A stretch of 16,512 nt of DNA from Candidatus Methanophagales archaeon ANME-1-THS (lineage in GTDB: Archaea; Halobacteriota; Syntropharchaeia; Alkanophagales; Methanospirareceae). Positions 6,270 through 13,511 of this stretch are shown piece by piece. The position numbers and the translations under genes were made by a program. The DNA is taken from positions 1 to 16,512 of the forward strand of contig RXIE01000113.1 of assembly GCA_004212135.1 (NCBI GenBank). The letters are read 5' to 3'. How positions within the stretch are numbered: the first letter of the stretch is position 1; every line of letters begins with the position of its first letter. The notes under the pieces are model-generated. The model was not told the origin of the DNA. It saw only the letters and a list, made by a program, of their open reading frames with translations, and did not search any database.

Positions 6270-7742
6270 ATGATTGAGTTTGAAATACGGCACAAGGACT
6301 TGATGGGAAGAATAGGGCGGCTTCGAACACCGCATGGCTCCATCGAGACGCCAACGATCATGCCAGTAGTAAACCCGAATCTCATGACCATCGGGGCTGA
6401 GGCGATGAAGAAGTTCGGGGCTGAGATGCTCATCACAAATGCGTATATCATTTATCGGAAACCGGATTTGAGAGCAGAGGCTCTGAACAAGGGTCTTCAT
6501 GCGCTGTTGGGGTCTGAACTGCCCGTTATGACTGATTCTGGCTCTTATCAGCTCTCCGAGTATGAGGATGTAGAGGTAAGTAATTGGGAGATACTGGAAT
6601 TTCAGCAGCGCATAGGTTCTGATATCTGCGTGCCGCTGGATATACCAACCCCGCCCCGTGCGGAACGAGAACGAGCACGAACTGATTTAGAGGAGACGAT
6701 GCAGAGGATGTGCGAAGCACGAGGTATCATATCGCACAACCTGCTTGCGGGAGTGGTGCAAGGTTCCACGTTTGTGGATTTACGAGAGGAGAGTGCAACG
6801 CGTCTTGCGGAGATCGGGTTTGATGTGTATGCGATAGGGGGCGTTGTGCCCTTGCTGGAATCCTACACCTTTGCTCAACTGGTAGACATCATTATGGCGT
6901 CGAAGATGCATTTACCATTAAATGCGCCGGTTCATCTCTTCGGCGCGGGTCATCCAATGATCTTTCCCTTAGCCGTTGCGTTGGGCTGTGATCTCTTCGA
7001 TTCCGCGGCGTATGCGCTCTATGCAAAAGGCAAGCGGTATATAACCAGTGACGGGACGAAGAAGGTGGAAGACCTGTTGTATCTTCCCTGTTCGTGCCCG
7101 GTGTGTTCCTCTTTTAGTGTCAATGAGCTGAAAGAGAGCGTGGATTTGCTCGCTTCGCATAATCTATGGGTGACGTTTGAGGAGATGCGGATTGTAAAGC
7201 AGAGTATCGTGGAGCGCAGCCTGTGGGAGCTCTGTGACCGGCGATGCAGGGCATATCCCGCGTTGCTCGACGCATTGAAGCAGATGACGAAGTATTCCGC
7301 ATGGATTGAGCACTACGACGCAGTCACCAAACATACATTCTTTTATCTCGGTGAGAGCTCTGCTCAGAGGCCCGAAGTGCTGCGATACGCCAACAGGTTG
7401 AACCGGTTCACGATATCGGGAAAGGTCCTGCTTACTACGATCCCGCTTTCGCACGGCAAAGTTAGTGCTGAGCAGGAACAGTTTGATCATCTCTTCTTTG
7501 TGAAACCACCATTTGGACCATGTCCGCTTGGCTTGGAGGAAAGTTACCCGGTAGGTCAGTCCGAGATACCGGTCGCAGTGGATGACGAAGCTAAGACGGT
7601 CGCGTTACAAAATGTGATTAAACTGATGGAGCTCAAGAGCACGAGCACGGTGAACTTCGTTTTCCTTTATGACCGCGGATGGGAGGGGCATCCGTTGCTT
7701 GATGAGATAAGAACGTACGCAGAGGTGAGGAAAGCGGAATGA
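6270..7742 (+). CDS. tgtA: Archaeosine tRNA-guanine transglycosylase
   Basis: TgtA exchanges guanine-15 in the D-loop of tRNA for preQ0, the first tRNA-bound step to archaeosine. It is 490 residues. Visible elements: MTDSGSYQLS (87-96) with general acid/base Asp89; GSDICVPLDIPTPPR; the base-recognition segments GVVQGST and FDVYAIGGVVP; FGAGHPM (224-230); DLFDSAAY (241-248), with Asp244 the likely nucleophile; and the zinc site CSCPVC (Cys274, 276, 279) with His297. The Cys-His spacing is about five residues shorter than I recall for Pyrococcus. Residues after about 345 form the archaeal C1-type domain, but no PUA domain follows, as in other archaea where the C-terminal part is split off or lost. 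The stop overlaps the mptD start (ATGA at 7739-7742), indicating one transcript. The start ATG has only a weak ribosome site. Confidence 0.94.
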   Translation: MIEFEIRHKDLMGRIGRLRTPHGSIETPTIMPVVNPNLMTIGAEAMKKFGAEMLITNAYIIYRKPDLRAEALNKGLHALLGSELPVMTDSGSYQLSEYEDVEVSNWEILEFQQRIGSDICVPLDIPTPPRAERERARTDLEETMQRMCEARGIISHNLLAGVVQGSTFVDLREESATRLAEIGFDVYAIGGVVPLLESYTFAQLVDIIMASKMHLPLNAPVHLFGAGHPMIFPLAVALGCDLFDSAAYALYAKGKRYITSDGTKKVEDLLYLPCSCPVCSSFSVNELKESVDLLASHNLWVTFEEMRIVKQSIVERSLWELCDRRCRAYPALLDALKQMTKYSAWIEHYDAVTKHTFFYLGESSAQRPEVLRYANRLNRFTISGKVLLTTIPLSHGKVSAEQEQFDHLFFVKPPFGPCPLGLEESYPVGQSEIPVAVDDEAKTVALQNVIKLMELKSTSTVNFVFLYDRGWEGHPLLDEIRTYAEVRKAE

Positions 7743-8110
7743 GGGCAGAGGGTGAGGAAATAACAGATCGGGATATCGCGCTCTTCGAAGCGGGTATCAA
7801 GTTGGGTGCGCTCTACCACCAATTCATCGGCACACCCGTGAGCATGGCTACCGTGGCCGATCTGGAGACTGCGATCGAACGGAGTGTAGCGCTCCAACCC
7901 TGGGTGAGCTTTGTGGACGTGAAGATTGATAGAGCCCGGGTACAGCGGTGTGAGAATGAGTTTAAGTATTGTGAGTTACGAGGTGAGATGCTGGACGTAA
8001 CCGTCGTGATTCGATATAAGGCGGTCGAAGTCCAGGCGCGAGTGAAATACGAAGAGGAGATTGATTACCCTTTGATGCGTATCGAAAAGATCTTCAGGAA
8101 CGATAGATAG
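7739..8110 (+). CDS. mptD: Archaeal dihydroneopterin aldolase, methanopterin biosynthesis
   Basis: This 123-residue protein matches the archaeal MptD family (MJ1585 type, unrelated to bacterial FolB). MptD cleaves 7,8-dihydroneopterin to 6-hydroxymethyl-7,8-dihydropterin and glycolaldehyde on the way to tetrahydromethanopterin. The diagnostic segment FEAGIKLGALYHQFIGTPV spans residues 16-34 and includes Glu17 and His27. The ALQPWVSFVDVKIDR block, YCELRGEMLDV and the ending DYPLMRIEKI with Tyr110 are also family features. Length is standard. The ATG overlaps the tgtA stop by 4 nt, so translation is probably coupled. It ends 23 bp from the convergent archaeosortase gene. Its presence implies that the host makes methanopterin-type C1 carriers, supporting a methanogen/ANME-like or Archaeoglobus-like euryarchaeote. 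Confidence 0.9.
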   Translation: MRAEGEEITDRDIALFEAGIKLGALYHQFIGTPVSMATVADLETAIERSVALQPWVSFVDVKIDRARVQRCENEFKYCELRGEMLDVTVVIRYKAVEVQARVKYEEEIDYPLMRIEKIFRNDR

Positions 8111-8133
8111 GGCACCTGCCACGAAATAGCGAG

Positions 8134-9027
8134 TTATCTGCGTCGTTTTCTGAGTACCATGCGGAAGAAATCCTCGATCACGTCCAACGACTCGGGGAGT
8201 ATGATGAACACGGCGTAGGCAATAACGATTAAGGAAGCCATCACGAATATCCGGGCTATAATGCCGTGCGCGATGTAAAAGCTCTGGAGCGGCGAGCCGA
8301 ACCATTCTCCGAAGTATGCCGCGGTAACAAAGACGTTTCGGGCGATATTCAGCAGATAAATAATGGGGACCGAGACGAAGAAGGCTTTCACCTTTCGGTC
8401 GATCGCAGCGGTTACACCGAATACCAATCCGGTAAAAAGAACCATGCTCTCGATCGCTGTGCAGGCGAGGATGATCTCTATCGGTTTATAGATCTCATGA
8501 AACGAACTCTGAGTGGTGTAAATGCTGGAGGGATAGACAATATACACACCCACATTGAACAAGTTGAGTACGGCAACCGTGATCCTCGTGGTGAGATAAA
8601 TGAGCAGTCTGCCGAGATGAGCAACTTCGGAGAACGGAAAGTAAAGAACTGCGCAGATGAGTGCAATTTTGGTGATCGTGAAAAGTAACTCATCCGCTCC
8701 TTCTTCTCGTGCTAAGAGCTTCCAATTGAGCAGAAGACCAGCCATAAGGATCGAGAAGGCGAGGAATACCACGGCTAACGACGTATCATAATATTCGCCC
8801 TGCATGAGATAGTACAAAACCTCAAAAATGCAGTAAACGGCAAAAGCGAGCCAGCCCAAAGCGCCTGCTACCTTACCAACCGTTAGCAGCGAAGCACGAA
8901 CTTCACCAGACAACGAGCTGGATTCTTTACCCGAACGCGTTCGAGTGAAAACGGATTTATTATGCAGTACTACCGCAAGGAGGAAGAAACTTATCGCAAT
9001 GAACGGGAAGATGGATTTGACAATCAT
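8134..9027 (-). CDS. artA: Archaeosortase (exosortase/archaeosortase family transpeptidase)
   Basis: This is a 297-residue polytopic membrane protein with about seven or eight hydrophobic segments. The catalytic signature of the exosortase superfamily is present: ACTAIESM (188-195) with Cys189, then NIARNVF (227-233) with Arg230, then IAHGIIARI (252-260) with His254 in a membrane segment. The DRKVKAFFVSVPIIYLLN stretch between Cys and Arg closely resembles ArtA, the enzyme that processes PGF-CTERM proteins such as S-layer glycoproteins and couples them to lipid. The early GWLAFAVY region also fits ArtA. The Lys/Arg-rich tail (VLRKRRR) should be cytoplasmic. The ATG at 9027 has GAGG 8 nt upstream and an in-frame TAA just before it, fixing the start. 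No substrate with a recognisable sorting tail is in the window. The ArtA subclass is less certain than the superfamily. Confidence 0.85.
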   Translation of the reverse strand: MIVKSIFPFIAISFFLLAVVLHNKSVFTRTRSGKESSSLSGEVRASLLTVGKVAGALGWLAFAVYCIFEVLYYLMQGEYYDTSLAVVFLAFSILMAGLLLNWKLLAREEGADELLFTITKIALICAVLYFPFSEVAHLGRLLIYLTTRITVAVLNLFNVGVYIVYPSSIYTTQSSFHEIYKPIEIILACTAIESMVLFTGLVFGVTAAIDRKVKAFFVSVPIIYLLNIARNVFVTAAYFGEWFGSPLQSFYIAHGIIARIFVMASLIVIAYAVFIILPESLDVIEDFFRMVLRKRRR

Positions 9028-9079
9028 GGTTCGCGCCTCTTCTTACGTACACTCTCCTCCTAATGTATCTAAGGACTTC

Positions 9080-9107
9080 GTAATAAAAGTCATCGCAAAC
9101 TTTATTT
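9080..9107. promoter_or_regulatory. Divergent promoters for archaeosortase (-) and AAA ATPase operon (+)
   Basis: The 103-bp gap holds a plus-strand TATA-like AAACTTTATTT (9097-9107), predicting transcription start near 9128, so the AAA ATPase message (ATG at 9131) may be leaderless. On the minus strand, TTTTATTA (9080-9087) predicts a start near 9058 and a roughly 30-nt leader. A stronger-looking AGGAGGAG on the minus strand at about 9054-9061 is too far from the archaeosortase ATG to be its ribosome site. Confidence 0.35.
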
Positions 9108-9130
9108 GTTACTAACGATTACCAACGAGT

Positions 9131-10177
9131 ATGATAACAGAACTACGAGTAAAGAATTTCAGAGGAATAAAAGAAGGGGAGATCGAATTAGCGCCACTAA
9201 CAATTCTCCTGGGAGGAAATAATTCAGGGAAATCAACAATTCTTGAAGCTCTGTTCTTAGCACCGAACCCCCTTCGTAAAGTCCCCTATGTCTGTGGTCC
9301 GAAAAACAATGCAGTAGAAGTTATCCATGAAATGCATAGAACGCTCAGCAGTTTGGGATATATATTCCTGCTTTACAATTATACAGCGAAACAAGCCGAA
9401 ATAGGCTGTAAAGTGGATAGTAACGATTATCTTCTTCAATTCATTACCCTTCCGGGACCGTGGATTTTGGTAACTACTAACAAGGAAGTAGGTGTGGGTG
9501 CTTCAGTGGTAATCGATAATAAAAAGGTACTTGTACACCGATTAGGACACATTCTAGCCAGTAGTCAAGATCAGATTACTGATTTAGAAGAAAAAATCAT
9601 AGAGAATACGCTCTTAATCAGCTCAAAATTAGTCCAAATGGCTTATAAGTACTTAGAAGAAAACTGGGCATCGATTATAAATTTGGGGATTGGTAAAAAA
9701 GTCGCGAAGGACGTTTCAGGACTTATTTATGATAAGTATGAAAACCTCACAATAGAGCCTTTTCTGGGACGCGGGCAACTGGCGATTTATGGGTTCTTAG
9801 AAGATGGACGGCGAATACGACTTGGTGATCTTGGCGAGGGTGTTCAGAGTTACATAATCGCAAAAATTCTTTACGAATTGGAGAACCCAAAGGTCTTGCT
9901 CTGGGATGACATAGAAGCGCATTTCAACCCCCGAATGCTGCTGAGTATTGCGGAATGGTTCTATGATATCTTAGAAAAGGGTGATCAGGTCATTGTAACG
10001 ACGCATAGTTTAGAGGCTGCGAGAACAATCGCAGGTGTTAACGAAGAGAAAGCAGCGATTTATCTCACCTCATTGGAGAATGGCACGCTAAAAACGAGAA
10101 GGCTCACGTTAAAGGATATAGAGGAGTATCTCGAGGCTGGCATTGATGTAAGGGTCGCGGAGCCGATCTTACTATGA
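9131..10177 (+). CDS. AAA/ABC-type ATPase (OLD/SMC-like, AAA_21/AAA_15 class)
   Basis: This 348-residue P-loop ATPase is of the kind found in OLD nucleases and other DNA-directed defence proteins. It opens with ITELRVKNFRGIKEGEIEL, the typical RecF/SMC-like start, then Walker A GGNNSGKST (28-36). A poorly conserved middle (about 50-220) is a lid or helical insertion. The LGDLGEGVQSYIIA segment (about 230-243) occupies the ABC signature position. Walker B is VLLWDDIEAHF (255-265), with Asp259, Asp260 and catalytic-position Glu262, and the H-loop is VTTHS with His292. There is no fused TOPRIM domain; instead the stop overlaps the next ATG (ATGA, 10174-10177), whose product looks TOPRIM-like. 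The pair sits between housekeeping genes and is AT-richer than they are. Defence, DNA repair or a toxin-like role are possible; substrate is unknown. Confidence 0.88.
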   Translation: MITELRVKNFRGIKEGEIELAPLTILLGGNNSGKSTILEALFLAPNPLRKVPYVCGPKNNAVEVIHEMHRTLSSLGYIFLLYNYTAKQAEIGCKVDSNDYLLQFITLPGPWILVTTNKEVGVGASVVIDNKKVLVHRLGHILASSQDQITDLEEKIIENTLLISSKLVQMAYKYLEENWASIINLGIGKKVAKDVSGLIYDKYENLTIEPFLGRGQLAIYGFLEDGRRIRLGDLGEGVQSYIIAKILYELENPKVLLWDDIEAHFNPRMLLSIAEWFYDILEKGDQVIVTTHSLEAARTIAGVNEEKAAIYLTSLENGTLKTRRLTLKDIEEYLEAGIDVRVAEPILL

Positions 10178-10860
10178 AACTCTATCCGATAGAGCCGAGC
10201 AGTAAATTGGCTGCAAAGATATCCGGAGTTTCTAAGTGGATTAAGATGAACGTTCTTATTAAAAATGTAGATACTTTTAATCTGGATACGCTCGTGGTCA
10301 TCGGCAATGGAACTCCTGATGATATTGTAGTCAGCATAGTTGCTTTTCATCTAAATGGTGACAAAATCGCTGGGATCGTTAAACCAAAAACGGAGAGGAG
10401 GTACGGCTTCATTAATGTGATCCCATTATATCTGAAAGATAAAGCTCGAAAAGTCCTTGCTTTAATGGATCAAGAAGATGATCCGTTGAACGCAATTTCT
10501 GAGCGTATCCAAACCGATTGGGAAGAACTTACAAAGAGTGCGCTAGAAGTGATTGAAAGTGAAGGTGAAGAAAGAGTAAGAATTTTCAAAGGTAAGTACG
10601 GCAGCAAAGAATTTGAGTTAATTCTCGTTATAAACGGTCTTGATGCAATCCACACGGACAAGCACTGCATCGAGGATCATTTAGTAAGCGCGGCCCAACA
10701 AATTTCGATATCCGTAGGGGATTTTGAGCAATCCAAAGCGGCATGGAGGTCGCTCTCCAACGATCAACAGCTCAGAATTTATAAGGAATTGAAGGCGCAT
10801 AGAAACCTTCTGGAAAGAGCGTGTCCACAGCAAATTCGGGGTTGCCGATATCTTGAGTAA
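10174..10860 (+). CDS. TOPRIM-like (DUF3226-like) partner of the AAA ATPase, uncharacterised
   Basis: This 228-residue soluble protein is translationally coupled to the ATPase gene through an ATGA overlap. I do not recognise it firmly. KVLALMDQEDDP (93-104) has a hydrophobic strand followed by Asp99, Asp102 and Asp103, like the metal-binding DxD strand of TOPRIM folds. ELILVINGLDAIHTDKHCIEDHL (148-170, interrupted description: strand, turn, then helix) resembles the later Glu/Asp-rich part seen in OLD-type and DUF3226 TOPRIM proteins. At the place expected for the first motif (E-G-x-x-D) it reads IGNGTPDD (43-50), so the usual glutamate is missing. The C-terminal 45 residues are charged and helical (DQQLRIYKELKAHRN). 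Inference: a split OLD-like complex with the ATPase. A non-catalytic regulator is equally possible. Confidence 0.7.
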   Translation: MKLYPIEPSSKLAAKISGVSKWIKMNVLIKNVDTFNLDTLVVIGNGTPDDIVVSIVAFHLNGDKIAGIVKPKTERRYGFINVIPLYLKDKARKVLALMDQEDDPLNAISERIQTDWEELTKSALEVIESEGEERVRIFKGKYGSKEFELILVINGLDAIHTDKHCIEDHLVSAAQQISISVGDFEQSKAAWRSLSNDQQLRIYKELKAHRNLLERACPQQIRGCRYLE

Positions 10861-10879
10861 CGGTAGATTAGCGGAGTTT

Positions 10880-11905
10880 TTAACTTTTGAGAAGACTTTG
10901 CACCGCTTTTATCAAGCCTACCGGTCCGGTCATCATCATATCACCTGCGGGTACCGCAAAAATACCGAGCCCCCTCATCTTCTCACGCTGTGGCCCGGTG
11001 ACGGCGATGAGCTCTGGATGATTTTCTTCTCGTACCAATGCGCCATGCCCACCATCCTCAAAGACCTCCTTAAAGGTGAGTGTTCCCTCTGCGAGCTTCG
11101 TTACGTAAGACTCGAGTTTGGGTTTATCGAGCAGGTGTGTATGGTGCTCAAAAATACCGGCTATCCGGCCTTCGTTCAAGGACATCGCAATGGTATGCGC
11201 ATTTCCCACATTGATGCACAGTACCTTTTTCTTTCCGTTCACCCGCTCATCCTCGAGCGAGCCCAGGACCGCGGCAGGTCCGGTATCCATCAGGAGAATA
11301 TGTCCCTCATACCAGCGTTTCACCGATCGGAATATCGAATGCATCCTGCTCAGATGTTCCGGCACGCCATCGAGATATGCAAAGGATTCCAGTCCACTTC
11401 CAACCTTCTCTTCGAGCAGCCGAAACCTGTTTTCTCGATCGCTCACCCCTTGTGGCGCAACGCCATGGTCCTGAACCGCAATTGCCAGAACGTCGAAATC
11501 GGTATCCACACCGAAGGATGAGAGGAACGCCAGAAGCTGGAGATTCAAGTCCGAGATCTTCATCGGTGCCGCTTCTTCACTGAGCTGCTCAATCTCATCC
11601 TCAGTGATAATCTCGATTCCATACCCTTTAACAATTTCTAGATCGTCTCGAATGGTTCGCGCGGCCTGAGCGGTCATGTATACTTTGTAGGTGGCGAGGT
11701 GCTCAAGAATCGCACGCGAGAAGCCACCCCCGCCCATCGTGTCCCCAAAGATGACCAGATTCTCATGTGTTCTCCGCACTTCCTCGGCGAATATACGAGA
11801 AGGAGAAGGAAGCACGAGCTTGTAAGCCGCATCAAATCCCCTTGCTTCGTTATATACCATTATATCCTGCGTTCCAGCCCCGATATCGATGGCAAGTATC
11901 TTCAT
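10880..11905 (-). CDS. DUF1786 family ASKHA-like ATPase of unknown role
   Basis: The product is 341 residues from the ATG at 11905. A TTG at 11923 would add six residues, but a TATA element at 11951-11958 predicts transcription start near 11925, and GGAG at 11918-11921 lies 12 nt before the ATG, favouring the shorter form. The N-terminus ILAIDIGAGTQDIMVYNE is an actin/hexokinase/Hsp70-type phosphate-1 loop, and a second acidic-glycine loop appears at LLMDTGPAAVLGSL. KKVLCINVGNAHTIAMSL resembles a further nucleotide-binding strand-turn. This pattern and GDTMGGGGFSRAI match the archaeal DUF1786 family, often annotated loosely as pyruvate formate-lyase activating-enzyme related without radical-SAM cysteines; none are seen here either. 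It lies downstream of gatD in the same direction but probably has its own promoter. Its biochemical role is unknown. Confidence 0.82.
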   Translation of the reverse strand: MKILAIDIGAGTQDIMVYNEARGFDAAYKLVLPSPSRIFAEEVRRTHENLVIFGDTMGGGGFSRAILEHLATYKVYMTAQAARTIRDDLEIVKGYGIEIITEDEIEQLSEEAAPMKISDLNLQLLAFLSSFGVDTDFDVLAIAVQDHGVAPQGVSDRENRFRLLEEKVGSGLESFAYLDGVPEHLSRMHSIFRSVKRWYEGHILLMDTGPAAVLGSLEDERVNGKKKVLCINVGNAHTIAMSLNEGRIAGIFEHHTHLLDKPKLESYVTKLAEGTLTFKEVFEDGGHGALVREENHPELIAVTGPQREKMRGLGIFAVPAGDMMMTGPVGLIKAVQSLLKS

Positions 11906-11950
11906 AAACTTTTTGCTCTCCAAAAGCCGTTGCGAACGATACGTATTGGT

Positions 11951-11958
11951 TATAAAAA
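11951..11958 (-). promoter_or_regulatory. TATA element upstream of the DUF1786 gene
   Basis: On the minus strand this reads TTTTTATA followed by ACCAATACG. Its distance predicts a transcript beginning near 11925, which would exclude or barely include the TTG at 11923 and leave a short leader carrying GGAG before the ATG at 11905. This supports separate transcription from gatD. Confidence 0.4.
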
Positions 11959-11998
11959 TCCTTACAGATAAATCTATAAAAGGTTTGGTAAAGCTTTT

Positions 11999-12021
11999 GG
12001 TTTATAAACGTTTAACAAACC
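11999..12021. repeat. Hyphenated palindrome in the gatD-DUF1786 intergenic region
   Basis: The perfect 10-bp palindrome TAAACGTTTA (12005-12014) is flanked by GGTTT (11999-12003) and AAACC (12017-12021), extending the dyad to 23 bp with small offsets. It lies between the gatD stop and the promoter of the DUF1786 gene. It may be an operator for a dimeric regulator or part of the gatD transcript end. Confidence 0.4.
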
Positions 12022-12041
12022 GAGTGGTCAAACGGCGCGAA

Positions 12042-13346
12042 TCATTCTTTTACACGCCTGCCCTTGATCTCCCCCATCAGGTTCTCGTGCATCAAGGCTC
12101 GCACCTCTTTCATATCCGTTGTTTGACCGAGAACCCACATCAACTTCACCAGGGCTGTTTCTGGGAGCATGTCCTCGCCCTCAATGATGCCCGCATGGAG
12201 TAAATCACGGCCCGTATCATACACCCGGTCACAGACCGTCCCGTATAAACATTGTGACGTCATCACCACGGGTATCCCCTGTTCTACCACGCTCGCCACA
12301 TGGGGGATCCACTCCGCGGATACATGCCCCAATCCCGTCCCTTCTAGTACTATGCCCCGGTAGCCCAGCTCGACAAAGCACTCGAGCATCCCGGGGTCTG
12401 CACCAGGATAAAACTTGATGAGCGCACAACGCTCCTCAAGCGTGTCTCGGAGTTCCAACTCCTGTTGACCTCGCTTCTTATAGGTCGAGCACCGCTCAAT
12501 CCGTAGTGCTCGGATATCAGAGGCGTCATAATACACCTTTCCAAGCGGAACATCATTGATCGATTGAAACGCGTCACGCGCGGACGTGTGCATCTTCCGC
12601 ACCTTCGTGCCTCGGTGAATGAAACAGAAATCGTCCGAGGTGCTGCCATGCATGACCACCACAACCTCCGCAATATCGCTCGTGGCAACCTTCGCAGCGC
12701 AGATCGCATTCATGGTCGCATCACTGGACGGGCGGTCTGAACTGCGCTGAGAACCCACAAGAACAATCGGCACCGGGGTTCGCACCATAAACGAGAGCGC
12801 CGCAGCGGTATAGCCCATGGTATCCGTGCCGTGCGTGACGATTATACCCTCCGCGCCGTTTTTTATTTCGTTATAAATTTCTGCGGCAAGCTTCTTCCAG
12901 TACGCAGCGCGCATATTCTCGCTCAGGATGCTGTACACGACCTTTCCTCGGATCGTTGCCATGTTTCCTAATTCCGGTATTGCCTCGAGTATATCCTCAG
13001 TAGAGAATTGAGGAGAGACTGCTCCGGTCCGGTAATCCACTTTAGAGGCTATGGTACCGCCGGTAGAGAGAATGGACAGAACAGGCAAGCGCTCTTCTCT
13101 TACTCGCCCTTTCTCACCCTTCTTCTCCACCACCTCGTCCATCCCCTCTTTTCCTTTTCCGCTTCCCAACCTGCTGATAACCTCGATTTCCACATGCTCA
13201 GGAGTTAGCCCAATATTATAGCCGCTATCAAGTTTTATCACGAGAGTTCGTGACACGGTGGGCGGACATTGCCCCTCATAAACGACCTCACCACGTTCCG
13301 TTCCTTTCCTGACCCGTATGCGGTCGCCTTCCCGAAACTCAGTCAT
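12042..13346 (-). CDS. gatD: Glu-tRNA(Gln) amidotransferase subunit D (asparaginase-like)
   Basis: GatD is the ammonia-releasing subunit of the archaeal GatDE complex, which converts Glu-tRNA(Gln) to Gln-tRNA(Gln). It is 434 residues, normal for the family. The N-terminal beta-barrel-like domain (GDRIRVRKGTERGEVVYEG) sets it apart from plain asparaginases. A charged linker (about 61-86, rich in Lys, Glu and Gly) precedes the amidohydrolase. The catalytic set is visible: Thr95 in LSTGGTIAS, Thr174-Asp175 in VTHGTDTMGYT, and Lys251 in RKMHTSARDAF. VGSQRSSDRPSSDA is also typical. The start ATG at 13346 has GGTGAG about 9 nt upstream. The partner gatE is not in the window. It likely shares a divergent promoter region with the gene at 13512. 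Confidence 0.95.
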   Translation of the reverse strand: MTEFREGDRIRVRKGTERGEVVYEGQCPPTVSRTLVIKLDSGYNIGLTPEHVEIEVISRLGSGKGKEGMDEVVEKKGEKGRVREERLPVLSILSTGGTIASKVDYRTGAVSPQFSTEDILEAIPELGNMATIRGKVVYSILSENMRAAYWKKLAAEIYNEIKNGAEGIIVTHGTDTMGYTAAALSFMVRTPVPIVLVGSQRSSDRPSSDATMNAICAAKVATSDIAEVVVVMHGSTSDDFCFIHRGTKVRKMHTSARDAFQSINDVPLGKVYYDASDIRALRIERCSTYKKRGQQELELRDTLEERCALIKFYPGADPGMLECFVELGYRGIVLEGTGLGHVSAEWIPHVASVVEQGIPVVMTSQCLYGTVCDRVYDTGRDLLHAGIIEGEDMLPETALVKLMWVLGQTTDMKEVRALMHENLMGEIKGRRVKE

Positions 13347-13411
13347 GCGCTCTTACTCACCTTATAGTTCTCACCTGCTTTTTATTAAGTTCGGTTTTTC
13401 AGCTTTATCCG

Positions 13412-13432
13412 TTTATAAAAAGTATATAAGGA
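13412..13432 (+). promoter_or_regulatory. TATA region upstream of the unknown gene at 13512
   Basis: TTTATAAAAAGTATATAAGG contains two overlapping TATA-like elements (13412-13419 and 13423-13429). The second predicts transcription start near 13452 and a leader of about 60 nt. The run is nearly symmetrical, so it may also drive leftward transcription, though TTTTTATTAAG near 13379 is better placed for gatD. Confidence 0.45.
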
Positions 13433-13511
13433 ATGAACTCATCACTCAGTATGAAGCCTCTGAAGAGTGCTGGGTACACACCTATCCCCAGAATGGGCAA
13501 AACGAGAGGTG

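Noticed and set aside
8266..8688. A 140-codon plus-strand frame opposite the archaeosortase
   Set aside because: It is a polar shadow opposite hydrophobic membrane segments that carry a complete catalytic triad on the other strand.
9111..9128. Imperfect tandem ACTAACGATT/ACCAACGAGT before the AAA ATPase start as an operator
   Set aside because: It is too short and imperfect to distinguish from chance next to a start codon.
10853..11521. A 222-codon plus-strand frame opposite the DUF1786 gene
   Set aside because: It is antisense to a conserved family protein and lacks a promoter or any recognisable motif. The overlap with the upstream stop is incidental.
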